DNA from: a virus
DNA: 23,910 bases
IMG/VR virus record: IMGVR_UViG_3300047364_000021
Span: 1-23,910 of that record
Strand: one strand, 5' to 3'
A model generated the notes under the pieces. The model had not been told where the DNA came from and made no database searches. It saw nothing but the letters and a program-made list of their open reading frames with translations. The translations under genes and the position numbers were made by a program. Below are positions 13,600-21,426 of this stretch, piece by piece. Each line of letters opens with the position of its first letter. Positions within the stretch are counted from its first letter, which is position 1.

Positions 13600-13699
13600 C
13601 CATACAACACAATACACCGCACGCATGCGCAAGGTTGAGGAGAAACTATTTGCGCTGACGGGGAACCTCATATACGCCTATGCCAACGATTCCGCGTAA
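13448..13699 (+). CDS. Hypothetical protein, ~83 aa, mostly dual-coded with the end of ninG
   Basis: This frame is open well upstream (to 13148), but the part that looks like protein begins around 13385-13448: LTKLSKDALKRLCEIQNRLD, then MEWQSC and SEEIKQRHITELRDARRRIL, ending LTGNLIYAYANDSA. Codons in this part follow the style of the phage. Start options are TTG 13385, ATG 13448 and ATG 13529; the last gives 56 residues and the smallest overlap with ninG (71 bases). The stop lies 20 bases inside the HNH gene, so the operon would otherwise have an 80-base gap. Helical, function unknown. Confidence 0.5.
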   Translation: MEWQSCVSSPITTREKSKDSFWRNLPSMSEEIKQRHITELRDARRRILLADHTTQYTARMRKVEEKLFALTGNLIYAYANDSA

Positions 13700-13961
13700 G
13701 CAGACGCCCGACCCACGCAAGAAGAAGCAGCAACGCGATCGGCCACAAGACAAGCGCTACTGGTCAGGGGCATGGCGACGTGCGCGGCTGGCTTACATCA
13801 AGAAGCATCCGACGTGCGTAGTGTGCGACAGGCTGGCCAAGGTGGTGGACCACATTGAACCCGTCAGGCTGGGCGGTGAGTTTTGGGATAGCAGCAACTG
13901 GCAGAGCATGTGTGAACGATGCCACAATGCCAAGTCAGGCCGCGAAGCCCACGAGGGATAG
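13680..13961 (+). CDS. HNH endonuclease, terminase-associated
   Basis: The 93-residue protein is a classic small phage HNH nuclease: basic N-terminus, RYWSGAWRRARLAYIKKHP, zinc cysteines C46-x2-C49 (CVVC) and C78-x2-C81 (CERC), and the active-site VVDHIEPV (D57, H58) with HN at 82-83. It lies 100 bases upstream of the small terminase. In HK97-type cos phages such HNH proteins cooperate with the terminase in cutting the packaging site, so the same role and a cos mechanism are likely here. It is not an intron or homing insertion because the flanking genes are intact. Confidence 0.88.
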   Translation: MPTIPRKQTPDPRKKKQQRDRPQDKRYWSGAWRRARLAYIKKHPTCVVCDRLAKVVDHIEPVRLGGEFWDSSNWQSMCERCHNAKSGREAHEG

Positions 13962-14061
13962 GGGGTGCAAAAAATATGAGCAATTTGCTGCAGCATCGCC
14001 GTAGTAACATGGGCGAAATATTGCGTTTTTTTTGTCGCGATTTGACAGCTAGCTTTGACAC
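13962..14061 (+). other. Intergenic region before the terminase, candidate cos/packaging site
   Basis: This 100-base gap separates the HNH and small terminase genes. It contains the palindromes GCTGCAGC (13988-13995), TCGCGA (14035-14040) and AGCTAGCT, a T8 run (14026-14033) and two of three TTTGACA repeats. The gap before terS is where the cos or pac site often lies in HK97-like phages. No terminator hairpin was found here. Confidence 0.4.
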
Positions 14062-14076
14062 ATGAACGATTTGACA
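14038..14076 (+). repeat. Three TTTGACA direct repeats across the terS start
   Basis: TTTGACA occurs at 14041-14047, 14054-14060 and 14070-14076; the first and last are part of an identical ten-base word CGATTTGACA (14038-14047, 14067-14076). The cluster straddles the terS start codon. Repeats of this kind may be small-terminase or regulator binding sites. Confidence 0.45.
14050..14057 (+). promoter_or_regulatory. TAGCTTTG box, candidate leaderless promoter for the head operon
   Basis: TAGCTTTG is an exact match to TAnnTTTG and ends four bases before the ATG of the small terminase, so transcription would begin at or next to the start codon. A TTTG at 14031-14034 could be the -33 element but at a short 15-base spacing. 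It would drive terminase, portal and capsid genes. Confidence 0.5.
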
Positions 14077-14424
14077 CCAAAGCAACAGGTAGCATACGCC
14101 CGCATCAAGGAGGCGCTGCGCAGTGCTCGGCACATCGGCGCACTGGACGAGGACCTGCTGAAGATGGCGGCATGCTTAACCGTAGAGGTGAGCGAACTGC
14201 AGGCCATCATTGATGAAAAAGGGTACACCTACGAAACGGTGAACCGCGCAGGCGACACGATGACCAAGCACAGGCCTGAGCACCAAATGCTGGTCGAGTC
14301 CCGATCCAAGTACCTCGTAGTTCTCAAAGAGTTGGGCATGACGCCCGCAGCCCGCAAGCGCATCGAGGTCGATGTGGAGATTGACGACGAACTGGAGCAG
14401 CTGCTGACGTTCAAAGATGCTTGA
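14062..14424 (+). CDS. terS: Terminase small subunit, P27 family
   Basis: The 120-residue protein has the P27-family plan: an N-terminal helical region (LTPKQQVAYARIKEALRSA), the central ACLTVEVSELQAIIDEKG, the GYTYETVNRAGDTMTKHRPE segment matching 'G......G....NP' strands, then SRSKYLVVLKELGMTPAARK, the hallmark helix-turn 'LGLTPAsR.Rl'. It recognises phage DNA and recruits the large subunit. It overlaps the large terminase start by 8 bases. P27 small terminases with HNH neighbours are usual in HK97-like phages. Confidence 0.9.
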   Translation: MNDLTPKQQVAYARIKEALRSARHIGALDEDLLKMAACLTVEVSELQAIIDEKGYTYETVNRAGDTMTKHRPEHQMLVESRSKYLVVLKELGMTPAARKRIEVDVEIDDELEQLLTFKDA

Positions 14425-16111
14425 AGGTGAAGGGCACCAGTATGCGCTCGACGTAGTGCATGGCAAGCTGGTCGCCAGCAAGTACACGCGCAAAGCGTGC
14501 GAGCGCTACCTGACCGACCTCGACACCGCCGAGGAGCGCGGCCTTGAGTTCAGGCCAAAGACGGCGCAGGCGTACATCACCTTTTTTCAGCGAGCCATCA
14601 GGCACACGGTAGGCGAATGGGATGGCAAACCGTTTGACCCACTACCGTGGCAAAAGTTTATCTTGTGGAATCTTTACGGCTGGTTCCGAGAGGACGGCAC
14701 AAGACGATTTAATTATGCTTATATCACGGTTGCTCGCAAGAATGGTAAGACGACTCTCATGGCGGGTGCTGCGCTCGCAGCTCTATTCTTTGATCAAGAA
14801 AAAGCTGCTGAGGTATATTTTGCAGCAACTAAGAAAGACCAAGCCAAGATTGGATTCGACGAAGCGCAGCGGATGGTTACGATTTCGCCGCCGCTCCGCA
14901 AGCACCTCAAAGCAGGCAAGCACGACATCAAGGCGCCGACGCTCTCGGCGCGGTGCACGTACCTCAGCTCGGAGCGCGACACGCTCGACGGACTGAACGT
15001 CCACTTTGCAGGGATTGACGAATACCACGCACACACCACCGACGGCGTGGCCAACGTCCTGCGTTCAGGTATGCAGGCGCGTCGCAATCCTTTGCACCTC
15101 ACAATCACAACGGCTGGGTTCAATCGCGAGTCACCATGCTTTGAACTGCAGAAGACGTGCAAGGAAATACTTGACGGTATCAAGCACGATGACGCGCAGT
15201 TTGCCATCATCTACGAACTCGACGATGATGACGACTGGACCGACAGCAGTACATGGATCAAGGCAAACCCGTCGCTGGGTACTGCGCTGCGTGGCCAGCT
15301 GCTCGACAGCCAGCTGCAGCAAGCCATCAACCTCGGCGGTTCGCGTGAGGTAGAATTTAAGACGAAGCACCTGAACAAATGGGTGACGGCTTCAAAGACG
15401 TGGATACAAGATGAGGTGTGGATGCGCAACAAGCGCGAGGCCAACCTTGACGGCCTGAAATGCTGGGGCGGCCTTGACCTTGCAAGCGTCAGCGATATGA
15501 CGGCGCTGGTGATGTGTTACCCTGAAGACGGCGGCTATCACGTGCGCGGTCACTACTTCCTACCAAGCGACACGGTGCACCAAGTGCTGGACCGCGACCC
15601 GTCGCACATCTACCGCACGTTTCTTGAGCTGCCCAATGTACACCTGACCGACGGCAACGTTACCGACTACGCCAGCATACGCCGAAAGGTGAGCGGCGTG
15701 ATGAACAAACCCGAGGGGCAAGTGGTAGAAGAGTCGAGCCTGATGCACACGTACAACGTGCAGAAGATTGCCTTTGACAGATACAACAGCACGCAGATCG
15801 CCATCGACCTTGTTGACGACGGTGTGCCGCTGGTCCCGTTCGGTCAAGGCTTTGTTTCAATGAGTTCACCCACTAAGCAGCTTGAGGTGCTGGTACGAAC
15901 GGGCAAGCTGTGGCACGACGGGGACCCCGTACTGCGTTGGGCGCTCGGCAACGTCGAGCTGAAGATGGACCCAGCGGGCAACATCAAAGCCGACAAACAA
16001 AAGAGCGGCGGAAAGATTGACCCGATCGTGGCCATGATTATGGGCATCGGCGAACACATGAAATCGCCAGCAGAGGACGAGGGCTATTTTGAGATTATCA
16101 ACCTTTCGTAA
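14417..16111 (+). CDS. terL: Terminase large subunit
   Basis: The 564-residue protein carries both activities of the packaging motor. The ATPase has Walker A ARKNGKTT (residues 106-113) and Walker B VHFAGIDE (195-202) followed by YHAHTTDG and the coupling segment LTITTAG. The nuclease domain starts at WGGLDLASVSDMTALV (first acidic residue near 353), includes IAFDRYN (~residue 450) and ends with GGKIDPIVAMIMGIG (last acidic residue near 533). Length and motifs fit the HK97-type (YmfN-like) family. It cleaves concatemers and pumps DNA through the portal encoded next. Confidence 0.95.
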   Translation: MLEGEGHQYALDVVHGKLVASKYTRKACERYLTDLDTAEERGLEFRPKTAQAYITFFQRAIRHTVGEWDGKPFDPLPWQKFILWNLYGWFREDGTRRFNYAYITVARKNGKTTLMAGAALAALFFDQEKAAEVYFAATKKDQAKIGFDEAQRMVTISPPLRKHLKAGKHDIKAPTLSARCTYLSSERDTLDGLNVHFAGIDEYHAHTTDGVANVLRSGMQARRNPLHLTITTAGFNRESPCFELQKTCKEILDGIKHDDAQFAIIYELDDDDDWTDSSTWIKANPSLGTALRGQLLDSQLQQAINLGGSREVEFKTKHLNKWVTASKTWIQDEVWMRNKREANLDGLKCWGGLDLASVSDMTALVMCYPEDGGYHVRGHYFLPSDTVHQVLDRDPSHIYRTFLELPNVHLTDGNVTDYASIRRKVSGVMNKPEGQVVEESSLMHTYNVQKIAFDRYNSTQIAIDLVDDGVPLVPFGQGFVSMSSPTKQLEVLVRTGKLWHDGDPVLRWALGNVELKMDPAGNIKADKQKSGGKIDPIVAMIMGIGEHMKSPAEDEGYFEIINLS

Positions 16112-16121
16112 CTTGCGCGCA

Positions 16122-17309
16122 ATGGCTAACTGGTTCCAAAGAATTTTTCAGCGTGACGGCTATCAAGTAGCGTACACAGGTCACCACAGTTTCGCATCGC
16201 ACTTGCGCGGTATCAGCACGCGGGCGGGTGCTTTTGTAGACACCGAGTCAGCCATGGGCTTGTCCACAGTTTACGCTTGCGTCCAGCGCATCAGCAGCAC
16301 GATCGCGCAGCTGCACCTCGACGTTATGCGACGAACCGAGAACGGAGTGCAGGTAAGCGTCGGCCACACCATTCAGGACCTCATCAGCGTAGAGGCGGAA
16401 GAAGGCTACACAGCCTACGACTTTTGGCAGACCTACGTGGCGAATATCTTGATCTATGGCAAGGCTTACGCCATCATCAAGCGCCTACCCAATGGCGACC
16501 CGTATGAGCTTTGCATTGTCAACCCCAAGTCGGTAAAGGAGAAGATGGTTGACGGTGAGGTGATGTACGAGGTCAAGGACCGTGGTGTGTACATGCACGC
16601 CGACATGCTGCGCGTCTGCAACCTGTACGGACAAAGCCCGATTGAATTGCACCGCGAGATGCTCGGACTCGCCAAGGCAGCGCAGGACTTTGCTGCTGAG
16701 TTCTTTGGTAGCTCAGGCAACATGACTGGCATCTTGTCCAGCAACGAGCCGCTGAAGAAGGAGCAGATTGACATCATTAAAGACAGCTGGAACAATAGCG
16801 GCGACCAGCTCGGCACTAAGCTCCTGCCATTCGGCTTCCGTTACGATCGCATCGCAGTTGATCCTGAGAACGCGAGCCTGACCGAGCAGCGCGACTTTTT
16901 GAATCAGGAGATATGCCGAATCTTTGGTGTACCGCCGAGCCTTGTGGGTGTGCAGTCGAATGTGACGTACAGCAATACGGAGCAGCAGGCCATCCAGTTC
17001 GCCAAGTACACCATCGTACCATGGACTCGGCAGATAGAGCAGGAGATGAATTGCAAGCTCATCGCACCTGACGAGCGCCTGACGCATTTTACACGCTTCG
17101 ACCTTGCAGACCTTTTGCGAGGCGACAGCGTGAGCCGCGCCCAGTATTACGACACGCTGGTGAAGGCGGGCATCATGAGCATCAACGAAGCACGACGCAC
17201 GGAGGACATGAACGGCGTAGCAGGTGGCGACGCTCACATGGTCCAAGTCAATCAGATCGCGCTCGACAAGCTCGACGAGTACAGCACTAAACTCAGCAGC
17301 GGTGTCTAA
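16122..17309 (+). CDS. Portal protein, HK97 family
   Basis: I place the start at the ATG at 16122 (MANWFQRIFQRDGY), ten bases after the terminase stop; an in-frame upstream start at 16089 would overlap terL. The 395-residue product shows the portal signatures: SAMGLSTVYACVQRISSTIA near the N-terminus, FFGSSGNMTGILSS, and ICRIFGVPPSLVG followed by TYSNTEQQAIQFAKYTIVPW and an RQIEQEMN helix. It forms the dodecameric channel for packaging and tail docking. The capsid polyprotein start overlaps its last codons. Confidence 0.93.
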   Translation: MANWFQRIFQRDGYQVAYTGHHSFASHLRGISTRAGAFVDTESAMGLSTVYACVQRISSTIAQLHLDVMRRTENGVQVSVGHTIQDLISVEAEEGYTAYDFWQTYVANILIYGKAYAIIKRLPNGDPYELCIVNPKSVKEKMVDGEVMYEVKDRGVYMHADMLRVCNLYGQSPIELHREMLGLAKAAQDFAAEFFGSSGNMTGILSSNEPLKKEQIDIIKDSWNNSGDQLGTKLLPFGFRYDRIAVDPENASLTEQRDFLNQEICRIFGVPPSLVGVQSNVTYSNTEQQAIQFAKYTIVPWTRQIEQEMNCKLIAPDERLTHFTRFDLADLLRGDSVSRAQYYDTLVKAGIMSINEARRTEDMNGVAGGDAHMVQVNQIALDKLDEYSTKLSSGV

Positions 17310-19923
17310 GGATTATCCACAGGCTGCAGTTAACAACGCCAAGCGTGCGCTTAAGTACGCCGAGGAGAATGGCTGGGGCAGCTGTGGCACACCAGTCGGT
17401 AGGCGCAGAGCATCGCAAATCGCAAGCCGCTCGGAGCTGTCGGACGATGTGATAAAGCGTGTCTATAGTTTCCTAAGCCGCCACGCACAGAACGCTGACG
17501 TGCCTTATGACGAAGGCTGTGGCGGTTTGATGTATGACGCTTGGGGCGGCAAGTCGATGCTGCCATGGGCCAAGAAGAAAGTCAAGGAGATGACCGAACG
17601 CCAGCAGCGCAATCGTGCTGAGGCGCTCAAGAATAAAGTCGAGGAGCACAACAAAGATGTGGACGCTGCACACAAGAAGGCGACCGTGTCCATGCTGGAG
17701 AAGGTATACGACCGAGGCGTGGGTGCATACAAAACGAACCCGTCAAGCGTGCGGCCCTCGGTCAAGACGCCTGAGCAATGGGCCATGGCTCGCGTGAACT
17801 CATTTTTGTATGCCTTGAAAAACGAACGGTTCCGAGGCGGCAAACACGATACTGACCTGTTCCCCAAAGGTCACCCGCTACGATCAAAAGAAAAAGAAGA
17901 AAAGATGGAAGAGAAAAACAGCAAGCAGCTGGCAGAGCTGCGCAATAAATACGGCGACGACGTCGAGCTGAGAACAGCCGAGGTCCGTGCTGCAGGTGAT
18001 GACTCGCTTGTCATCGAAGGCTACGCTGCCAACTTTGAGCAACGCACAGACCTTGGATATTTCAAGGAGGAGATTGCACGCGGTGCATTCGAGGACGTCA
18101 TGGAGGACGACGTTCGGCTGCTGCTCAATCACGACGGCGCACCGATGGCACGCACCACAAACGGCACGCTGGAACTCAGCGTTGACGAGAACGGACTGAA
18201 GTACCGCGCAGCATTGGCCGACACGCAAGACGGTCGCGACATGTACAAGTTGATCAAGCGTGGCGATATCACGCAGTCCAGCTTTGCCTTTACGATTGGC
18301 GAGCAGGAGTTCAGCGAGGACCGCAGCGTGCGCCGCGTGCTGAAGGTGGCACGCCTGTTGGACGTTAGCCCAGTCACGTACCCAGCGTATCCAACCACTA
18401 CGGTGGCAGCGCGACAGATGGCCATGCAAGAGCCTGAGCCAGTAGAAGAAACTGAAACGATTTCAGAGGCGCAACCTGAAAAGCAGGAAGTGCGTACCTT
18501 TGAACAAACAGCGGAAAGTAAGCCCGCAAAACAATTTAAGATTATGAACTTACGCAACTCAAATGATGCGGCCCGCTACATTTCCCAGCTGGAAGACAAG
18601 TTGGCTAACATCAACGCCCTCGCAGAAACCGAGGAGCGAGCGTTGACTTCTGAAGAATTGGAAGAGACGCAAGACATCCACGCAAAGCTCGAAGCTGCAG
18701 AACAGCAGCGCGACGCCCTTGCAAAAAACGAACAGCGCCTCAAGGCTCGTGCCGTTGCCGCCGATGCGGTTGTACGAAGCGACAAGGAAGCTATCAAAGC
18801 AAACGCCAAGTTTGACTTTGGTAAGGCTATGCGCGAATTGTCCAACGGTCAGGCTTTGACAGGTTTGGAGAAGGAAGCATTGGAAGAAGCACGACACGAA
18901 GCATCTTCTCGCGGCCTTGAGATTCGCGGAAACTTTGCGATTCCACAGAGCATGTTGGTTCAAGCCCGTAACGTATACGGTGTTGATTCATCACAGTCAG
19001 GCGTAAACGACGCAGTGACAACTGTAGCCACAGAGGTTACTGAGTTGGTTGGTGCTTTGCGTGCAAACTCTTTGCTTGCAGCTACTGGTGCCACACAGCT
19101 CAACGGCTTTGTTGGCGACATCAAGATGCCATCGCTTCCAACTGATGCCGCTTCTACACCAGTAGAAGGTGCTGCAGTAGGCAGCAACACAGGCGCAATG
19201 GGTTCAGCTACTCTGTCACCGCAACGCATCGCGCAGCAGATGATCGTGACTAAGGAGGCCATGAACCAAACAAGCGGCAACATGAGCAACGTAATCGCTG
19301 CAGACTTTGGTCGAGCTATTGCCATCGCTCAGGACAAGATTGCTTTGAACGCTATTCACGGTGTTGGTGGAGCAGCTGCTTTGGCTGGTCAAACTGGTAC
19401 TGTTGTAGGCCGTGTTGAAACAGGTGACAACGACATCCCAGCTATCACTGCTGACAATGTCCGCGACTTGTGGAGCACAATCACTGCAAACGGTGCAGAG
19501 AACAACACAGCGTTTGTTGCTCACCCGTCTGATTTTGCTTTCTTGATGAGCCTCGCCAACGTTTCAAACGTAAGCGCTTTGGTTGAGAACGGTCAAATCA
19601 TGGGATACAATGTTTTGTCAAGCGGAACAGTGCCGTCAATTGACGCTACTGCTGTCAATGCAAATGAATTCCTGAGCAACGCAGAAGCAGAGCCATTTGG
19701 TGCAAACGGTTCAGCTTTGCGCTTCTTGTACTACGGAGATTGGACAGACTTGTTCTACGCCAACTGGGGTGGATTGGATGTAACTATTGATCCATTCAGC
19801 CAGTTGTCAGAGGGCAATGTTAAGATTGTAGTAGACACTTTCTTCGACGCAAAAGTGCGACGCGCTGAGTCTCTCGGTGCTATGGTATTTGCACAGGAGA
19901 CAATCTTGGGAGCTAACGGATAA
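17302..19923 (+). CDS. Fused prohead protease-major capsid protein with two extra N-terminal domains, 873 aa
   Basis: I start at the GTG at 17302, overlapping the portal stop by 8 bases; an ATG at 17224 in the same frame only translates portal sequence out of phase. Domains: (i) residues ~3-98, a helical module (ENGWGSCGTPVGRRRASQIA, IKRVYSFLSRH, MYDAWGG) found in several phage virion proteins; (ii) ~130-195, a DUF5824-like segment (VYDRGVGAYKTNPSSVRPSV, QWAMARVNSFL); (iii) ~227-370, an S78/U35 prohead protease with LLNHD (catalytic His ~276) and TQSSFAF (catalytic Ser ~325); (iv) from Met415 (nt 18544), HK97-fold major capsid protein with a coiled-coil delta domain. Codons become AT-richer and more uniform in the capsid part, suggesting stronger expression. 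Confidence 0.9.
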   Translation: MSKDYPQAAVNNAKRALKYAEENGWGSCGTPVGRRRASQIASRSELSDDVIKRVYSFLSRHAQNADVPYDEGCGGLMYDAWGGKSMLPWAKKKVKEMTERQQRNRAEALKNKVEEHNKDVDAAHKKATVSMLEKVYDRGVGAYKTNPSSVRPSVKTPEQWAMARVNSFLYALKNERFRGGKHDTDLFPKGHPLRSKEKEEKMEEKNSKQLAELRNKYGDDVELRTAEVRAAGDDSLVIEGYAANFEQRTDLGYFKEEIARGAFEDVMEDDVRLLLNHDGAPMARTTNGTLELSVDENGLKYRAALADTQDGRDMYKLIKRGDITQSSFAFTIGEQEFSEDRSVRRVLKVARLLDVSPVTYPAYPTTTVAARQMAMQEPEPVEETETISEAQPEKQEVRTFEQTAESKPAKQFKIMNLRNSNDAARYISQLEDKLANINALAETEERALTSEELEETQDIHAKLEAAEQQRDALAKNEQRLKARAVAADAVVRSDKEAIKANAKFDFGKAMRELSNGQALTGLEKEALEEARHEASSRGLEIRGNFAIPQSMLVQARNVYGVDSSQSGVNDAVTTVATEVTELVGALRANSLLAATGATQLNGFVGDIKMPSLPTDAASTPVEGAAVGSNTGAMGSATLSPQRIAQQMIVTKEAMNQTSGNMSNVIAADFGRAIAIAQDKIALNAIHGVGGAAALAGQTGTVVGRVETGDNDIPAITADNVRDLWSTITANGAENNTAFVAHPSDFAFLMSLANVSNVSALVENGQIMGYNVLSSGTVPSIDATAVNANEFLSNAEAEPFGANGSALRFLYYGDWTDLFYANWGGLDVTIDPFSQLSEGNVKIVVDTFFDAKVRRAESLGAMVFAQETILGANG
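18495..18546 (+). promoter_or_regulatory. Possible internal expression signal for the capsid part
   Basis: TACCTTTG at 18495-18502 is an exact TAnnTTTG match inside the protease-capsid linker, 41 bases before an in-frame ATG (18544) placed exactly at the start of the delta domain in AT-rich context (ACAATTTAAGATTATG). An independent start here would yield a 459-residue capsid protein of normal length. No -33 element is evident, so promoter status is uncertain. Confidence 0.35.
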
Positions 19924-19947
19924 GGTTAGATTGATTGAATGAGAAAG

Positions 19948-19977
19948 GGCCTCGCAACCATGCGGGGCCTTTTTTTT
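19948..19977 (+). terminator. Rho-independent terminator after the capsid gene
   Basis: GGCCTCGCA (19948-19956) pairs with TGCGGGGCC (19961-19969), one T-G wobble, loop of four, followed by eight T (19970-19977). It would end the head transcript right after the capsid gene. Confidence 0.87.
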
Positions 19978-19984
19978 ATCTTGC
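19977..19984 (+). promoter_or_regulatory. TATCTTGC box, candidate promoter for the connector operon
   Basis: TATCTTGC resembles the Bacteroidota box TATCTTTGC with one T missing and lies at the edge of the terminator T tract. It ends four bases before the ATG at 19989, the same arrangement as at the terS start. A -33 match is not evident. Confidence 0.35.
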
Positions 19985-19988
19985 ACCC

Positions 19989-20561
19989 ATGTACTACACT
20001 TTAGAGATTACTGGCGCAGCTGCCGAGGCCAGCATCGTCAGCACCGCAGACCTCAAGACATTTTTGCGCGTAGACCACAGCGACGAGGACACGCTGATTG
20101 AGGCGCTACGCAGCGCGGCCATCGAGTACGTGCAGAATTATTGCAACGTACAGCTCGGCGACGTCACGGCGGTTATGTATCTCGACGAGTTCCGTGGTAC
20201 GTGGGAAATCCCTGTTGGTCCTGTGCGCAGCATCACCAGCATCGTCTACAACAACACGCCGAGCACGACGCTCACCTTGGCGACCTCGCAATACTACAGC
20301 GACCTCAAGCGCAAGCCCGCACGCATCACCACCATCTCGCCACCGACTGTGCACCCTGATACAAGCAACGGCGTGCAGGTGACGATGGAGTTGGGGTACC
20401 TTGAGGCCGAGGTGCCCGACGGTTTGATTCACGCGATCAAGCTGCTGGTCGCACACTTCTATGAGAACCGCAACATTGTCGTGGTGGGCACCATCACAAG
20501 CGAGGTACCTAACCTGATCCACAGCTTGCTTAATCCTTACCGCGTAATTTCAGACCGATGA
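19989..20561 (+). CDS. Head-tail connector protein, gp6-like
   Basis: The start is the ATG at 19989 (MYYTLEITGAAAEASIVSTA), downstream of the terminator; an in-frame ATG at 19935 lies before the terminator and is unlikely. The 190-residue protein has the connector pattern: VSTADLKTFLRVDHSDEDTL, then EALRSAAIEYVQNYCNVQLG, a central beta part and the closing helix VPDGLIHAIKLLVAHFYENR. This matches the HK97 gp6/SPP1 gp15 family that forms a ring under the portal. It heads a tightly overlapping connector operon. Confidence 0.9.
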   Translation: MYYTLEITGAAAEASIVSTADLKTFLRVDHSDEDTLIEALRSAAIEYVQNYCNVQLGDVTAVMYLDEFRGTWEIPVGPVRSITSIVYNNTPSTTLTLATSQYYSDLKRKPARITTISPPTVHPDTSNGVQVTMELGYLEAEVPDGLIHAIKLLVAHFYENRNIVVVGTITSEVPNLIHSLLNPYRVISDR

Positions 20562-20890
20562 GGATAGGCAAGAGCGACCGACGTATAACGATAGAGCGCT
20601 ATACGACTGCAACGAACGTGTACGGCGAGCGGCGGCTGGACTACACGACGCTGATGACCGTATGGGCTGAGTTGATGAAGACGGGCGAAGGTATGACCGA
20701 GCGCATCAGTACGAACCAAGACATGCCCATTCAGCGCGTGCGCTTTAAGATTCGCAGCAGCAGCGACAGCCGAGGCATCAAGGCTGACGACCGCGTGCTG
20801 TATGACGGCAAGTATTACAACATTCAAGGCATCGAGGAGGTGGGCCGACAGGACCAGCTTGTATTGCTTTGTCAAATTACTGGGACGTAA
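20558..20890 (+). CDS. Head closure/head-tail joining protein (SPP1 gp16-like)
   Basis: The ATG overlaps the connector stop (ATGA at 20558). The 110-residue product has the head-tail adaptor pattern: RIGKSDRRITIERYTTATN, the YGERRLDYTTLMTVWAELM segment, then VRFKIRSSS, ADDRVLYDGKYYNIQGIEEV and a closing strand DQLVLLCQI. These proteins form the ring that closes the filled capsid. Order gp6, gp16-like, gp10-like and terminator is canonical. Confidence 0.88.
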   Translation: MRIGKSDRRITIERYTTATNVYGERRLDYTTLMTVWAELMKTGEGMTERISTNQDMPIQRVRFKIRSSSDSRGIKADDRVLYDGKYYNIQGIEEVGRQDQLVLLCQITGT

Positions 20891-21426
20891 TGGCAAAGGG
20901 CAGCCTCGAAATGAAGGGCGGCGGCGTAGGCTTTGAAGGCATCGGCGTCGACATACAGCCATTGCTGAAGCAGTTCGAAGAATTGCGAAAGCAGGTCAAG
21001 GATAAGGACGTGCAGAAGCGCATCCACCGATCCGTTGGCAACATCTACAAAAAGGAGATGGTGAACAACATCAAGGACGCGCGTGAGGTTATCCGTATTC
21101 GCAGAGGTCAGGACGAAATCAAAGAGCGCGATAATATTCCAATTGGTACGCTGCGCCGCTCCATCCGCGTGTGGCTCATTGACAAGCAGGCCAGCACGTA
21201 CTGGGTAGGGCCTCGCGTAGGTCGCAGGATGCCATACCAAAATGACGGATGGTTTGCTAATATTGTAGAAGGCGGTGACCAAAAGTTTGGCGGCGGCAGA
21301 AACAAGGGCGTGTTTGAGCGCTCTATTCGCAACAAGCGGCAGATGGCGCTCACAACAATGCGCAAAAAGTACGAGTTCCAAATTCGCAAGGCAGCACGCA
21401 AGGCGGCAAAGAAGACAAAGAAATGA
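20890..21426 (+). CDS. HK97 gp10-like head-tail/tail completion protein
   Basis: I select the ATG at 20890 (overlapping the upstream stop, TAATG) rather than an in-frame TTG at 20869. The 178-residue protein has the gp10 layout: a GIDIQPLL-like start (VDIQPLLKQFEELRKQVKDK), IYKKEMVNNIKDA, the strand RRSIRVWLIDKQASTYWVGP, YQNDGWFANIVEGGDQKFGG matching 'yA..vE.G', and a long basic C-terminal helix (RKAARKAAKKTKK). It sits in the neck region in related phages. Its stop overlaps the next ATG. Confidence 0.85.
   Translation: MAKGSLEMKGGGVGFEGIGVDIQPLLKQFEELRKQVKDKDVQKRIHRSVGNIYKKEMVNNIKDAREVIRIRRGQDEIKERDNIPIGTLRRSIRVWLIDKQASTYWVGPRVGRRMPYQNDGWFANIVEGGDQKFGGGRNKGVFERSIRNKRQMALTTMRKKYEFQIRKAARKAAKKTKK

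Noticed and set aside
13680-13961. Homing endonuclease insertion
   Set aside because: It has the normal size, position and spacing of terminase-associated HNH proteins and does not interrupt another gene.
8929-14061. Lysogeny module (integrase, excisionase, CI repressor)
   Set aside because: No recombinase motifs (tyrosine or serine type) and no repressor with a dimerisation or protease domain are present; only one small HTH protein was found.
17224-17301. ATG 17224 as the start of the capsid fusion
   Set aside because: The extra 26 residues are a Ser/Thr/Arg-rich out-of-phase reading of the portal C-terminus; the GTG at 17302 sits directly before the first domain.
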